A stretch of 64,000 nucleotides of DNA from Carettochelys insculpta (GCF_033958435.1 NC_134167.1:1880001-1944000); one strand, 5' to 3'. Positions 1-11,743 are shown, counted from the stretch's first letter. Made by a program: numbers and translations. The notes: generated by a model from the sequence alone, not told the origin.

Positions 1-906
1 AATTCTTTTATCTAATAAGCATCTCCAGTTAAAAGACAATCCTTTACTGTAACAATCATTTTAAAAAGCATTTATTGGTAAAATAGAGTCCCTGATACAC
101 TGCTATTTTTAGCATCTTAGCTTGATCATAGGCAGCGTGTTTTCAGCTAGACCAGATGAACATGGTAACTCCAGCTACAGCATAGCTACCGCCTACAAAT
201 GTTCCTAGGAGTGCTAGAGTCTGTACAGTTCTGTTAAACCTTCTACAAAGAACGCCCCAGTGAAGCATCCTGAGTGCCTGCAAACATAGCTACCTCTGAT
301 TTATGCTTCTTTCTATTCGAATTCAAGGTTTTCAAAAGTTGTCAACAGCATTCTATAACAAACTGTACCGCCACCATCGCAAGCCCAGATCCCCCATATA
401 ATGCAGAGGGGATATCACTCTTTCCATATCCAAACCGACTTGCAATTACTCACTGTGGAAACAAATGCACAGAGGTTTAGATAATCCCCAAAGCACCTGA
501 ACCACAAATTAAACAAGATAGATTCTATCGTGATTCAGGAATACTTATGCAGACCAAGAAATATAACCTAAGAACAGGAACAGCACCATAGATGCAGGAG
601 ATGATGATAGTGATATCACACTGTGTATTACCTTGTTTCATATAAGATGGATGTGCAAGGGAATAAGTACATGGAATGGACTCCAAGTTACAGTTTGTCA
701 GAGAAACTCATTTATTTATAAAATGTAAATTTGTAAATTAATAAAATCCAGACACATCTAATAAAATATGTTGGCCCATCTGCTCCTGGTATGAGCAAAG
801 CCATCATGAATACCTTATGAACCTGAGGAACAGGACAAATTTGAGAAGAGTTCACATTTCTAGATAGGTACATTTCCAATACCATAGTGATTTCCTGCGT
901 CACTTT
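1..906. other. Unannotated AT-rich DNA
   Basis: I see no gene, RNA or recognisable repeat here. Short open frames on both strands show no codon or domain signal. Confidence 0.5.
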
Positions 907-1128
907 GCCCTGGTCTACACACAGTTTTTGCACCAGTATACGTGTGTTTTGGATGGGGTGTGAGTTGGTAGATACAGTTCAATTTACAGCAGTATAACCT
1001 ATTGTTGATGCAGTTTTACTAGTATAAAGATACTATGATCATATGCAAGCATATTCATAGCCATACAGATTACCCACAGTAAAGATGTTTTGCTTCAAAG
1101 ATACCAGTATAAGGGCCTGTGTAGAAAT
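907..1128. mobile_element. MITE-like remnant with 'tggtctacac' ends
   Basis: The block opens with 'cctggtctacacacag' and closes with 'ggcctgtgtagaaatcac', so the ends form an imperfect terminal inverted repeat. The interior has 'accagtata' and 'agtataa' motifs in both orientations. This layout matches small non-autonomous DNA transposons that are common in reptile genomes. No transposase is encoded. The superfamily cannot be fixed because no clear target duplication remains. Confidence 0.4.
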
Positions 1129-2424
1129 CACTGGGAACTCTCAGCTCTCAGAAATCTCACAAAATCAAGATCCTTCACAATCTAAGAGGAGCATTTGTAT
1201 ACTCAGAGCACCCATAACTAACGTAAGCTGACCCAAGTGAAAAAATTCCATTCACTAAGGCAGAACTCAACACAAAGAGTTTTGTTTAAGTGCTCAATTA
1301 TGTTGACACTTTGCCATCCAATTCCTTTTTCTTTTCCTCATGATGCACACTAGGTGCATGAAACCATTTGTTTCTCTCCATTGTGAGTGTTTTTGTTCCT
1401 ATGAACTATTGAACTTCATGTGAAAAACATTATTCAGTTATTTTTGATGGAGAACGTCTCATCAGACACATTTGTTTTGTTTGCAAATGTAACAAATATG
1501 TCACCTTGCTGTGACACTCTCCCCCAAACCTTTGGGATTACAGAGAGTTCACGGCTACATCTACAAGGCTAAGGGGCAGCACAGGGAGAGACTGGTGGAT
1601 TTTTGCAGAATGACATGGTATGGAAACACACAAAACGTTAGCTCTCATGAACCAAAAAGCCTGTCTCAAAAGAGAAGCTCAGGGCGTGCATGGATATAAC
1701 AATGCCTTGGATAGCCGTTTAATTACAGCAAACCATCACATTATGCAGTAACAGAGAGGTAGCTGCTTTAGTCTGCCTTTAAAGTGCTACATTTCTGCAG
1801 TTTCATCATGTTGTGCCGTGTGCAGCTAAGGTTCCCTGTAACTGATGGAAAACACACCAAGATACAGTTTCAAGACCTCCACATGAGAAGATGCCAGCTC
1901 CTGCCAGAGGCTCAGTCCTACTCACATGGAAGTCCTCACTACCAAGCCCTGTTCAGCCTACTCCAATGCTACCAATCATGTCTCCTACATGACGGAGATG
2001 TCAACTCCTGGCACCAGTTCCAAAGATGCCAGCTGTCTTCCCCCATTTGTTATTATTTACAAACAAATGCTGCCTTGCTTTCTCCGATGATGCCCCTCAC
2101 CCTGGGGAGGAACTCTCCATAAACATCTACAGAGCAACCTCATTGTCGTCCTTCAAATCCCTCCGTAAAACCATTATTTGCTGTGATGCCTAGAAAAAAA
2201 TTCATGCAACACTTTGGCATCTGATGCCTGCTGACCACATACTAGTGGGGTGACCAGAGCTCTCTCAATGGCTGCTCATGCTCCCCCCTCCATCTCTAGC
2301 CACCTGTTGCCTTTTGTCTGAAACCTGGCCTAGCAGCTCTAACACAGACCATTGAACAGGTCCCTCACTGTCCTCAAGCTCCAGCCCCACAGGAAAGCCC
2401 ACCTCTTACTCCCAGGCCTGGATG
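1129..2424. other. Unannotated DNA
   Basis: No feature I can support. A 112-codon open frame (1784-2122, plus) has no recognisable domain and lies in low-complexity, cysteine-rich translation typical of chance frames. Confidence 0.45.
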
Positions 2425-2830
2425 AATTCTTATGGGGTACTGGGGGGGGTAATAGATTTTGTGGGTTCCTGAGGCTCTGGGGTAGTGCCTAAATAATGGG
2501 CTCACTGTGCAGGAGGTGGCCGCCGGGGACCAGGCAGCTGCGGGTAGGGGTGTGAGGTCTGTGCAGGAGCAGGCTAGGTGTGACAGTGCAGGGTTTAAGG
2601 CAGGAGTTTGGGTATGGGTAGGAGGGAGGGTGCAGAAGCAGGGTGACAGTGCAGCATCTGGCCAGGAAGTAGTGTGAAAGGGTGGGCGTCTGGGGCAGGG
2701 GGAAATGCAGGATCTGGCTGGTAGAGAGGGTGCAGAAGCTCACTCATGTTTCTTTGGGGGCAGGAAGCAAGCCCCAAGCTTCAGGGGCCACACCCAGCCC
2801 ATGGGCTGTAAGTTTCCAACCCCACCACAC
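2425..2830. mobile_element. GC-rich hAT-like non-autonomous element, fragment
   Basis: This is a G-rich tract with recurring 'gtgcagga', 'gtgcagaag' and 'ggggcaggg' words. It ends in 'cccatgggctgtaagtttccaacccc', which resembles the conserved end of reptile hAT elements. The neighbouring DNA is AT-rich, so the composition change supports an inserted block. No transposase frame or target duplication was found. It could instead be unrelated G-rich sequence. Confidence 0.35.
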
Positions 2831-2984
2831 AACAAAGAGAAAAGGAACTCATGTATTTCCTTTGCAAGCAACTGATCAAAAGACGCCTAGAACTGTCTGT
2901 GTTAAGGGTATGTTCTAGAGACAGACGGGTAAGCCATGGGGCAGGGCAGGTCTTGGACACCTTCCCAATCCAATACAGAGTGAG

Positions 2985-3345
2985 TCAGAACTTCATCTGT
3001 TTACTTTATCAAAGAGAAGCTTGAGAGGTGACTGACTTGTGGTGTACAAATATCTTCTTAAGATGAAAGTACCAAGTACTAAAGGGCGCTTCAATCTAGC
3101 TTTGTGAGGCAACACCATCTGGAAGCGAAAGCCGGACAAAGTAGAAACAGACATAAAGCAGACAGCGGCAAGGATGATTAGCCATTGCTGGGGCAAAACT
3201 ACCAAGGGAACTGGTGGAGTCTCAGATAATTGAAATCAAGAGTGGATGCTTTTTTGGAAGGTTTGCCTTAGTTCAACACAAGCTATGGGCCCAATACAGG
3301 GGAAACTGAGTAAAACTAAGTAACCTACTTTATACGGGTCAAATT
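2985..3345 (+). mobile_element. CR1 LINE 3' fragment, old
   Basis: The sequence follows the 3' end of CR1 ORF2 and its 3' UTR. Recognisable blocks are 'gaggtgactgacttgtgg', 'cttcaatctagctttg', 'attagccattgctgg' and 'aagagtggatgctttttt'. Divergence is heavy and no frame stays open. It is 5'-truncated, as most CR1 copies are. Confidence 0.65.
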
Positions 3346-3809
3346 GTCTAATGGCCCAAATTGGCCTTAAAGTCCGTGACAATAAAAGAAAACAAGGCAT
3401 CTAAACTGTCTTTGAAGCCATAAACATTAACGCATACTATTCCTACTTTGTTGTCCTTATCCTATATAAGGTCTTTCAGTCCATAAGCACTGTATAAAAC
3501 AAAGCCACTCCAGAGAGCTTCAGGGAATTTATTCAGCCGTTGAAAAAGAACCCCTCAGTTCCATTGCAGCTTATGAGCTGGAGGGATTGTTTCAACCAGC
3601 AGGAAAAGGAAAACACCTCCAAGTATTAGTTCTGCAAAGCCCATTCCTCAGGGTTTGCTTTATTATCCACAAGCCATAAGCAAACCAACTGAAAAAATAC
3701 TGGGCAACAGAGACTCTCCCCTTGCCCCAGCTCACCAGGAGGTGAGAAAACCTTTCCGTTGCTCTTAGCACTCCTTTGGCCAAGCTCTCCTTCCCTTTAC
3801 ACTTCGCCT
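3346..3809. other. Unannotated DNA
   Basis: No feature I can support. The self-complementary TATA-like word 'ctatataag' near 3462 sits without other promoter signs. Confidence 0.45.
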
Positions 3810-3915
3810 ACACTGTAAGCTCTTCGGCGCTGGGATGGTGTTTTTCTTCTGTCTTTGCACAATGGAGTCCTATGTCCATGACTAGGGCTCCTAGGAGGAG
3901 CCCCTAGAGGGTGGA
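3810..3915 (+). repeat. L2/MIR-type 3' tail
   Basis: The block 'actgtaagctcttcggcg' followed by 'gcacaatggagtcctatg' and 'gactagggctcctagg' matches the conserved tail shared by amniote MIR and L2 elements. The tRNA-like head is missing. Confidence 0.55.
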
Positions 3916-5064
3916 ATTTATCCCTCTGCACCATTTAAATCCATCCTATGCCCTATTTGAAGGCCTTAAATGGAGGATAGGATTAATGTAAACACTCTGC
4001 ATCACTGCAGAAAGAGTCACACATGGGACAAAGGCTTGGAGCTACAGGTTAACACGTCACCGGAAGCAATCTGCAGTGCATAACTTGTTTTGGTTCTTGC
4101 TGACTTAGACACAATGCTACAGTCTTACAATCCAGTAAATAGTAAAATTATTATAATTATTAATCCTTCAAAGACATATGGTCACATCACATTTATATCT
4201 CATTTTAATAAAGTCAGAGATTAAATAATAGTCTACCTAAGCCTAAAACACAATAGAAGAACAAAGGTGAAAATCTTAATAAAAAACAAGATTCTTTTAA
4301 AACCCTCCTGAACACTATACCACAACTTCCGGATGAGAGATTAGTTCACATTTTATTATTTTAGGTGCCTGTCTGTGTGGGGTGAGGTCTGAAATGTGTG
4401 ATCCATTAGATGCACTCTCTGTAAACAACCATCCAGAATTCAGCATCCCCACGAATCCATTGCTAGAGGTGCGTATAGAAAGACTGGCATAAGGAAACTG
4501 ACACACAAAACAGGCTACAAGAAAGATAAATTGTCTGATTTTGATGACATTTAATGAATCAATCAATGCTGAAACCCCTAGTGTATAGGAAGGATTGAAG
4601 GGCAAGAAATTGATGTATGCCCCAGTGTCCCCACTCAGAAGCGGCTTGAAAAATATAACATTAGATGGCAGGATAAAAAAGGCTTATCAAGCGAACAGCA
4701 CTGTGATTTTGAGTGACCTCCAACCTCCATAATCTTTAATAGCAAAACCTCCCTCAGACTGAGGCAAGCAGGACAGATGTTTCATGGCACACAGCTGCTT
4801 CTTGAGAGTCATCAACTGCTACCTGAGACATTTTATCAGTGTCTAGTCTTGAGCAACCAGACGGGATAAGGGGATTAAGAAATGAATCTGATGCAATCAC
4901 AGGAGTTACACTGGGGAAAGATTAACAGATTTTTTATGTCCCTTTTTCAAAATTATTACCGAAGGAGGAACAAAACCTTTCAGAAGATCTGAGAAGGAAG
5001 GAAAAGAGGAGGTGTGTGTCAACTGTAGAACATAACCATATTTTTCGATCTTGGATTCCAGGCA
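3916..5064. other. Unannotated AT-rich DNA
   Basis: No gene or repeat recognised. Base composition is AT-rich and looks unique. Confidence 0.45.
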
Positions 5065-5200
5065 TTGGAGTGGGTCTGCTCCAACACAGACTTCCCGGGT
5101 GACTTTGGGCAAGTCACTTAGGCTTCCAGAGTCAGTAAAACTGGGGATGACTATAGTATTTAGCTCTTTCCTTAAGCAAGTCAGTTTCACTATATAGATG
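5065..5200 (+). repeat. MIR SINE
   Basis: The MIR core is visible as 'gggtgactttgggcaagtca' followed by 'aaaactggggatgact'. MIR is an ancient tRNA-derived SINE mobilised by L2. Here the left tRNA-like part is decayed. Confidence 0.7.
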
Positions 5201-5537
5201 GGGGAAACCGACTCAGCGAGCAATTGAGTAACATTCCCAAAGTCACTCAGGAATTGATCTCAGAATGCCTAAATCTTACGCCTATGTGCTGCCTCCTAGG
5301 ACACATTGTCTGGACTGTGAAATTGCAAATCTTGATATTAGACTTGACACTCCATTTACTAGTGTCACGGGGGCATCTAATTATGTAGATTTTTGCATAA
5401 TATGTAAACCATAGCTAACCAGGGTTCTGCATTTTCCAAAGAGATGTTTATACATGAATTGGAAGAGTTCATTCTTTAGGGACAAGCCAAACTGATCAAA
5501 TAACGAGAACTTTCCTACAATACCAACATTCCAGATA

Positions 5538-5625
5538 CAGATCGAACCTCTCTAATCTGGAACTGGAACTCCCTCATCCAGGAGTATCCGTAATCTGGCA
5601 TGATTTTAGTCAGTTTGTTGTTTTT

Positions 5626-5659
<34 letters not shown>

Positions 5660-6037
5660 CAGTGCCAGTATGCAGCCAGCTCCTCATCCTCTCCCCACAG
5701 CCAACTTAATGGCTGGGGCTGCTGAGATGCCAGTACAGATTGCCAGCAAGTACTGGCAACAAAATAGAACTGATTTTAGTTAGCCAGAGGACTACTTATC
5801 ATGGGTGTGGCCAAGTTTCCCACAGTGCCGTGAAGTTTGTTTACAGCCACCAGTCCTGGCTCTCCATGTTCTGTGCGGTTATTTAGCTCTAGTTTAACCT
5901 AAATGTTTTCTAAGAGTCCAGTAAGCAGTAGAAGTGTTGGTTATGTGTTAGATAATATTGGCCTCCCATGGTCCAGCAAATTCTCTCATTCAGCACTGGT
6001 CAGTCCAGAGGGTGCTGGTCAAGAGAGGTTCAACCTG
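5538..6037. mobile_element. Tigger-like (Tc1/mariner) non-autonomous element
   Basis: The ends are 'cagatcgaacctctctaat' on the left and 'agagaggttcaacctg' on the right, an imperfect inverted repeat starting with CAG, as in Tigger-type elements. The interior matches, in reverse orientation, the copy at 44410-44717. Shared blocks include the 'ttagctgtaattta'-like stretch, the 'ccaccagtcctggctctc' region and 'tgattttagttagcc'. This copy is about 190 bp longer because of an internal insert (5611-5770). A TA lies outside the left end but the right flank is TG, so the target duplication is decayed. No transposase is encoded. Confidence 0.6.
5611..5770. repeat. 160-bp insert with A29 tract inside the Tigger-like element
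   Basis: The 10-bp word 'tgattttagt' lies on both sides (5601-5610 and 5771-5780) and occurs once at this point in the sister copy. That fits a target duplication around an insertion. The insert has 29 uninterrupted A residues (5631-5659) preceded by 'tttgttgtttttgtttt', and then about 110 bp with 'cagtgccagtatgcagcc' and a later 'gatgccagtacagattgcc'. The A tract is internal rather than at an end, which is unusual for a retroposon. Confidence 0.5.
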
Positions 6038-6879
6038 TGGTTCAAATCAGTTTACAGCTCATCTAAGAATACAAAGGAGAAGGTGGAAGTGGAGGAGAGA
6101 CTCACACAATTTTTGAAAGAGAGAATAAAATTCCATTTTCGTCTTTTCACCAAAACTCCAAATTGTGATTTTTTTTTTTTTGTTTTTGGTTAACAGTACC
6201 TACTTCTGAAAATTTCAACCAGTCCTATCAGACAGATTACTGAGGTGAGACAATGTCATCACTAAATTGATATTTCATCTCTGAATCAGAATTTCCAGCT
6301 TTGCTCTACTAACATAAGATGTATGGATAGCAAAAAGCCATTCCAGACACAAGCTGGAAAAAAACAAGTTCAGTGTCGGCAGAAAGGTTGAAATACATGA
6401 CTGAGAGAAAGGACTGAAGTCATTGGGAGTTTTGCTTAATAAGGACTGCAGGACTTTGGCCCCTGTGCAAGAATGCATCCTTCCTTCTCAGCAAACTCCT
6501 AGTTCTTAATTTCCCAAGCAAAATATATCACTATGATGTCTTGCAGTACTGTCCAGTTAGGTCAGCCCATTACAGTACATTACAGTGTGTGACATGCCAA
6601 GGGAACTGGGATTCCTTCCAATCACACGACAAGCCAAGGAGACTCAGAAGAAAGGACACAGAGTGCTGAGTCTACAGGTTTAACAACAGTAAATTCAGTC
6701 AAAGTTTGGAGGTATCAACATAGACACATAAGGGGAACTGATTCAGCAAGAATCTTAAGCACATAGTTAAATAGCCTCCAATGGCATTACTCACATCCTT
6801 AAATAGTAACAGAGCTGAAGCATCTCTCTTATCCCACAATGTCTTTTTGCCCCATCACTTCCACGAACATAGTACAATT
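6038..6879. other. Unannotated DNA
   Basis: No feature I can support between the Tigger-like element and the Penelope-like relic. Confidence 0.45.
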
Positions 6880-7735
6880 TTGTGGTGATCTCGAGGCCTT
6901 CTTTCATCGTCTCTGTCTAAGAGAATATTTCCAACACACCAACAAGCATCAATCTGACTAGCTAGATCCCTCCCTACCAACACCAAAAGAAGAATTCTAC
7001 ATGGACTGCCCCAATCGACAAAGTGACAGTCTAGATTTCTATATACAATGCTTCCACAACTGTGCACAGACTGAAATTATACACAAACACCACCACATGA
7101 AACACAAGTTCAACTGTGTTGAACGCTATGGTGTCCAGAGTCTCAAAAATAACCCAGATATTATAATCAAGCCAGCTGACAAACAGGGTGCTGTTGTCAC
7201 CATGAATAAGTCAGACTATGAACAGGAGGCAGCCAGACAACTCTCCAACACATTTTACAGACCCCTCTCCTTAAATCCCACTTTGGAATTCCAAAAGAAA
7301 CTACACATTCTACTTAAAGAACTCACTGCCTCTACTTGAGACCGAGTTCACTCAGATACACCATCTGAGCCCCAACCTGGATTATTCTATTTACTGCCTA
7401 AAATCCACAAACCTGGAAACCCAGGACGCCCTCACACTTCAGGTTTTGGCATCCTTACTACCAGAATGTCCAGCTATTGTAGACTCCCTCCTCAAACCCT
7501 ACACCACCAGCACTCCTAGCTATCTCTGCAATACCACTGACTTCCTGAGGAAATTACAAAACACTGGAAGCCTTCCTGACAATTCCTTCCTTGCCGCCCT
7601 GAATGGAGAGGCTCTCTACATTGATATTCCACATGAAGATGGACTACAAGCGATCAAGAATACCATCCCTGATGTTACCACAGCAAATCTGGTGGCTGAC
7701 CTATGTAAATTTGTTCTCACCCACAATTATTTCCA
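6880..7735 (+). pseudogene. Penelope-like retroelement reverse transcriptase, truncated relic
   Basis: The translation shows family signatures in order. 'LEAFFHRL' lies near 6890, followed by an in-frame TGA near 6955. 'IIIKPADKQGAVVTMNKSDY' is encoded near 7161-7222 and then a frame break falls at about 7338. 'FYLLPKIHKPGNPGRP' follows, then 'SLLKPYTTSTPSYL', 'TDFLRKLQ' and 'IPHEDGLQAIKNTIPD'. KPADK with LPKIHK is characteristic of Penelope-like reverse transcriptases rather than LINE or LTR enzymes. The motif A region reads 'LNGEALYIDIP', where functional copies carry an aspartate at the third position, so the catalytic site is already lost. The copy stops before the palm YxDD box, and no GIY-YIG endonuclease is seen. 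It is dead, with at least one stop and one or two frameshifts. Confidence 0.85.
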
Positions 7736-9680
7736 CCCCACCGCCCCCGCATCACGTGGCCCTGGTGGCTCAAATACCCTGGCTTCAAGCTCTAGCAGGC
7801 TGTACTGCTTCTCCTTCTGCCTGGTCCCCTACCAGCCTCCCTGACTTTTTCCTACCTCCACAGCATTAAGGACAGCCCCCCACCATGCAAACTTACTGCC
7901 CCACTCCCTGGCAAAAGATGGGGAGTGGGGTGCAAAAGGCATCAGAATTCATAAGGCCTGCCATGCCAGGAAGTTCTCCCCAACAAGCCAAATACCAGGA
8001 ACGTGCCAGGAAGTTCTCCCAAACAAGCCAAATGTTTACTTTTGACTCTTTAGAAAAGAAGGGCTAAAAAAATCTATCTTTGAAGAACTTGTACAAAACA
8101 TCTTCCAAAAGGCGGAGATTCTGGGCTTCTGGGGCAAGCTTAGAACCACCACCACCACAACTACCAGCACCGCATCTCCTCTCTTTCTCTGCAAGCCCAT
8201 TTGGAAAACAAAAGCCAGGGAACGAAGCCCTGATCAAAGAAGCCCAGATTCACTCCACTGGTAACTGCACTCCTCACACCGACACAGAAGTTAGATACAG
8301 CTGATTGTCCCAACCTTTTGATGTGGCCACATGCCTTCACAAACAGAGCAGCAAATGCACAAGTTCATCTTTCCAAATAACCATAAAAACAGGAATGTGA
8401 TGGAAGCACCTCCTGAAAGCAATTTACAGACGTGAGAGTGAGTGGGTGAAAAGGCAAAACAAACAGGAATCAATGGCACATTTGATTTAAAAAAAAAAAT
8501 CAAAACTTATTTGTTACTTTAAGGGGCAGGGAAGCAATGTTCTAATGCTTTTAGAGACCAAGCTGAACAGCATCAAATTAACATCTAGCCTGCGACAGCA
8601 AGAACAATAAATTACTGTTTTACAGGATTTAGTTTCTTCACATTTAAAGCAAATAGCATCTTTTCTTCAATTTTCAAGGGGAAAGTACATTGCTTTAAAT
8701 GACTTTAAGAAGATAACACAACCTAATGAGACAGAACATATGAACGTATATAATATAATGTGGTTTGGGATGAGATATTTAACACACAAGTAGTATCAAA
8801 CACCACCATTTATTACTTGGAGGTGTATTTCCCAAGCAATTATGCATGGGGAGGCTAATTACAAATTAAATCTGTGTTCAAATAATCATAATAGAATAAC
8901 AACTGTAATCTGCTGAGATACAACAACAGCTGCCAAGCTATTTTCTTTTTAGCACATCTTAAAAAGTCCTATCAATTTTTCAGGAAAAACATTTCAGAAG
9001 GTTTGCCTCAAAGGTCACCTTTGAACATGGAATTTCTTTTGTTTCATGCTTGCTGAATGTTAGCTAGAGAGAGGCTATGCATGGAACTGGGAGCCTAGAA
9101 CGCTGTCATGCTTCACACGAGTGCAAAAAGAATGTGTGTTCAGCAAATAACCTTGTTTCATTCTAATATTACACCATCTCTTGAAAAGATTTGAAGAACA
9201 AATCAAACTCCCTGGTGGTATGGGGGACTGCGCCTCCAGCAGGTTGAACTTCCCAGTCAGAGTTTGGGTGGGAGGGAGCGAAGCTCCTATTAAGAATAGC
9301 CAATTGGAATCAGACACTGAATAAAACAATGTCCTGAGAGCCCCTTAAGCATGGGGTGATCACAGACAATCAGTTGTCCAATCAGCTTATTCAACTGCTG
9401 TGACTTGCACAGACACCACAGTTCTGATGCATTCATAACTTTGGAAACCTTAACTTCTTCTCCAGCTCTGGTAAAGCAACCTATAGTGCAGCATAAATAG
9501 CCTGCTCAAGGACCAATGCACCTCCTGTCACACTTCCCACCTATAACACAGAGCTACTTTGCCCCTCCCACAGCAGGGTATTATGAATCAGTGCATATCA
9601 ATTGCCAGGCTCCTTTTGAACAACTGTGCCTGCACCAGAGTTTTTGCACATGCAGAGCAGGTTGTTAGAAAGTCAGCTCT
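7736..9680. other. Unannotated DNA after the Penelope-like relic
   Basis: The first part is C-rich ('caccccaccgcccccgc') and does not continue the reverse transcriptase. From about 8500 it becomes AT-rich and looks unique, with no gene recognised. Confidence 0.4.
7962..8033. repeat. 40-bp tandem duplication
   Basis: The block beginning 'catgccaggaagttctcccc' recurs 40 bp later as 'cgtgccaggaagttctccca', including the following 'aacaagccaaat'. Two copies only. Confidence 0.7.
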
Positions 9681-9689
9681 CATTGGTTT

Positions 9690-9898
9690 AATAAAGGGCC
9701 ATTTTTTTCAAAAGTCTTAAGGAATCCAAAGGTACAGAACAGTACCTAGTCAATTTTGGAAACCTAACTCCCATTGAAATTAGATCAAATTCAGTTTCAG
9801 TGTGAGGTAGGAAACCAACTTGCAGAGGCTTTTTTGAAAATCCCATTCGACACCCATCTGCCTCTTTAGGCATCTAAATACCTTTAAAAATTCAGTCT
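9690..9898 (+). repeat. Old interspersed repeat with 'tttgaaaatcccat' motif
   Basis: The stretch with 'tttttgaaaatcccattcg', 'catctgcctctttaggca' and 'ctaaatacctttaaaaa' resembles a repeat common in reptile genomes. A similar motif ('aaaattttcaaaagtgact') occurs near 45417. The class is not certain. Confidence 0.4.
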
Positions 9899-10035
9899 GT
9901 TGTATTGCAGTCCCTCTTCTGTAAAATGGATACATATTGATGTCTCAATGTCTCATTAGGATGTTTTGTAATATGTATGTTAACATTTGGGAGCTGTTCC
10001 AAGACCACACTGGTGAGGGCAGTACAAGTACTTAA
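9899..10035 (+). repeat. MIR SINE 3' half
   Basis: The sequence 'ccctcttctgtaaaatgga' followed by 'aggatgttttgtaatatg' matches the MIR core-to-tail region. Confidence 0.5.
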
Positions 10036-10079
10036 AGAGAAAAAAATACAAGTTTGTACCCCAAAGTGTTAGATAATGA

Positions 10080-10440
10080 ACTAATATTTGCATTAGGAAA
10101 AGAAAGTGGTAATCATTTTAAATATACCTCATAAGTTAAATGTTTACAGTAGGTGTACTGAGATGGTTAACTAATCATCATAAAAAGGGCACACTCAGAA
10201 ATTTAATAATTATGAGTGATAATTCAAGTTGCAATGTAATTAACACAAAAATTAAAATTGTAATAAATGGTAATCATGATCTTAGTAATCGATTAAAGCA
10301 CCCAGGTATATTTAAGCACTAAGCAGATATCAACACACTTCTAGCAGATTAATGGGAAGCCAATTACCAGAAGAAAGTTAATTGCAGTAACTTTTTTGTT
10401 TTATTCCACTTAAATTCAACTTCAGCTAGATAAACCCATT
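10080..10440. promoter_or_regulatory. AT-rich tract dense in homeodomain-type core motifs, candidate regulatory element
   Basis: About 360 bp hold many TAAT/ATTA cores: 'ggtaatcattt', 'aactaatcatc', 'ttaataattatgag', 'gtaattaacac', 'ggtaatcatgatc', 'agtaatcgattaaag', 'cagattaatggg', 'ccaattacc' and 'gttaattgcag'. No repeat family is recognised. Such clusters occur in developmental enhancers, but AT-rich sequence alone also yields them. Function is an inference. Confidence 0.3.
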
Positions 10441-10744
10441 CCAACAGATCTAGAAAGAAAATAAGCCATTTTAACATATAGACAGCCATGTCAATAGGTT
10501 GTAATTTCCTTACTCAAATGGAAGAAATCCCATTGTAAATCCAATATTCTATGTTCCCTTTCTGTTTACCTAACTTTGTAGAAGGTTGCCTATCATTGTA
10601 CTATCCGTACCTCCTTCTCTGGTGCTTTACAAATGCAAACTTAAATCTTATGCAAGTATCACTGGGAAACTAAGGCAGGGTGACCACACTTCAGACTTGA
10701 GAGTTCGTGCTTTCCAAGTCCTGGTCTCAAAGTAACATCATCGC

Positions 10745-10865
10745 CCTGTGCACGGGATACTGGAGACCTTTATTTCATTGCTAGCTCTGGCTGTGGCCAT
10801 GTCATCTTCAGCAAGTCACTTCCCCTCATTGTGCCTCTGTTTCCCCTTTCCTGCTCAGAAGCCTC
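10745..10865 (+). repeat. MIR SINE
   Basis: The blocks 'attgctagctctggctgtgg' and 'cagcaagtcacttcccctca', then 'gtgcctctgtttcccc', follow the MIR consensus order. Confidence 0.75.
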
Positions 10866-11159
10866 ATTCATACAGCGATACATGATTGAAACATCCAGCC
10901 TTCAAAGCAGTGATGTCCCTGGACATTCATAGCTCTGGAAAACAGGATGCACAATAACCAAATGCCAAGCAATAAACCTCCATCTTCACATATTTCAGAC
11001 TCCAGGCTGCATCCAGAAGCTCTGCCTCCTTACGCGCACAGTTGAAACTTGAGTCCAACACCCAGCAAAAGGGAGAGGCAGGATCCCCACAGGCCCAGCT
11101 CTCCTCTAAATAGCCACGTTTGCTCACGATAAACAAGTGTGCCAGATCTAGCTACTTAC

Positions 11160-11743
11160 TGTGACGAAGTCCCCTGTGGGTCCCTGCGCTTCCTGGTGGT
11201 TTCTCTGTTGTGCCTCAGAGATTCACGGAGACCCCTTATCTGCCCCGGCCTCTCCAGAAGCAGGAGTCTCCGCTTAGCGAGCCGTCCTCAACACAGGCAA
11301 GTCCAGAGTGGGGAGGGTAAAGCCCGTCCCCTTGCAGGCCCATGCCTGCTCCAGTGGAGTAACCCTCTGGGGAAGGGTGGGGGGAGTCCAGACCCACCCT
11401 TGACACTGGACTCCAGCCCAGGGTCCCTACGAGGTCAAGAGTCTGCTGGCAGGGCCTTCACCCCTGGGCCACTTCACCCACCGCTTCCCTGTGGTACTGT
11501 CTTGCTCTGGTGCTCCAGTGCACCTTCCAAAACCTTCCCCCCTGCAACCAGCTAGGGGGAACCTTTTATAGAGAGCTCAGGGCCTCAGCTGTCCAATGAC
11601 TGCTGATTAGCTCAGCTGTGGCTAATGGTTAACGAGGCCTCTCACTGTCTGCCTTCATTGGGAAACAGGAGCCCATTCCCCCACCAGCCAGCACACCTGC
11701 TTTCTTGAACAATTCTGTAGCCCCCAGGCTGCGGTCTGCCACA
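11160..11743 (+). mobile_element. Solo-LTR-like block
   Basis: The block starts 'tgtgacgaagtcccctgtgg' and ends near 'gcggtctgccaca', giving TG...CA ends with an imperfect terminal inverted repeat (TGTGAC / TGCCACA). It is GC-rich against AT-rich flanks. A TATA-like 'cttttatagagag' lies near 11562. The TGTGACGAAG start resembles LTRs of reptile Gypsy-type elements. No target duplication is convincing (cttac versus atacc) and no internal retroelement coding region adjoins it, so this would be a solo LTR. Confidence 0.45.
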
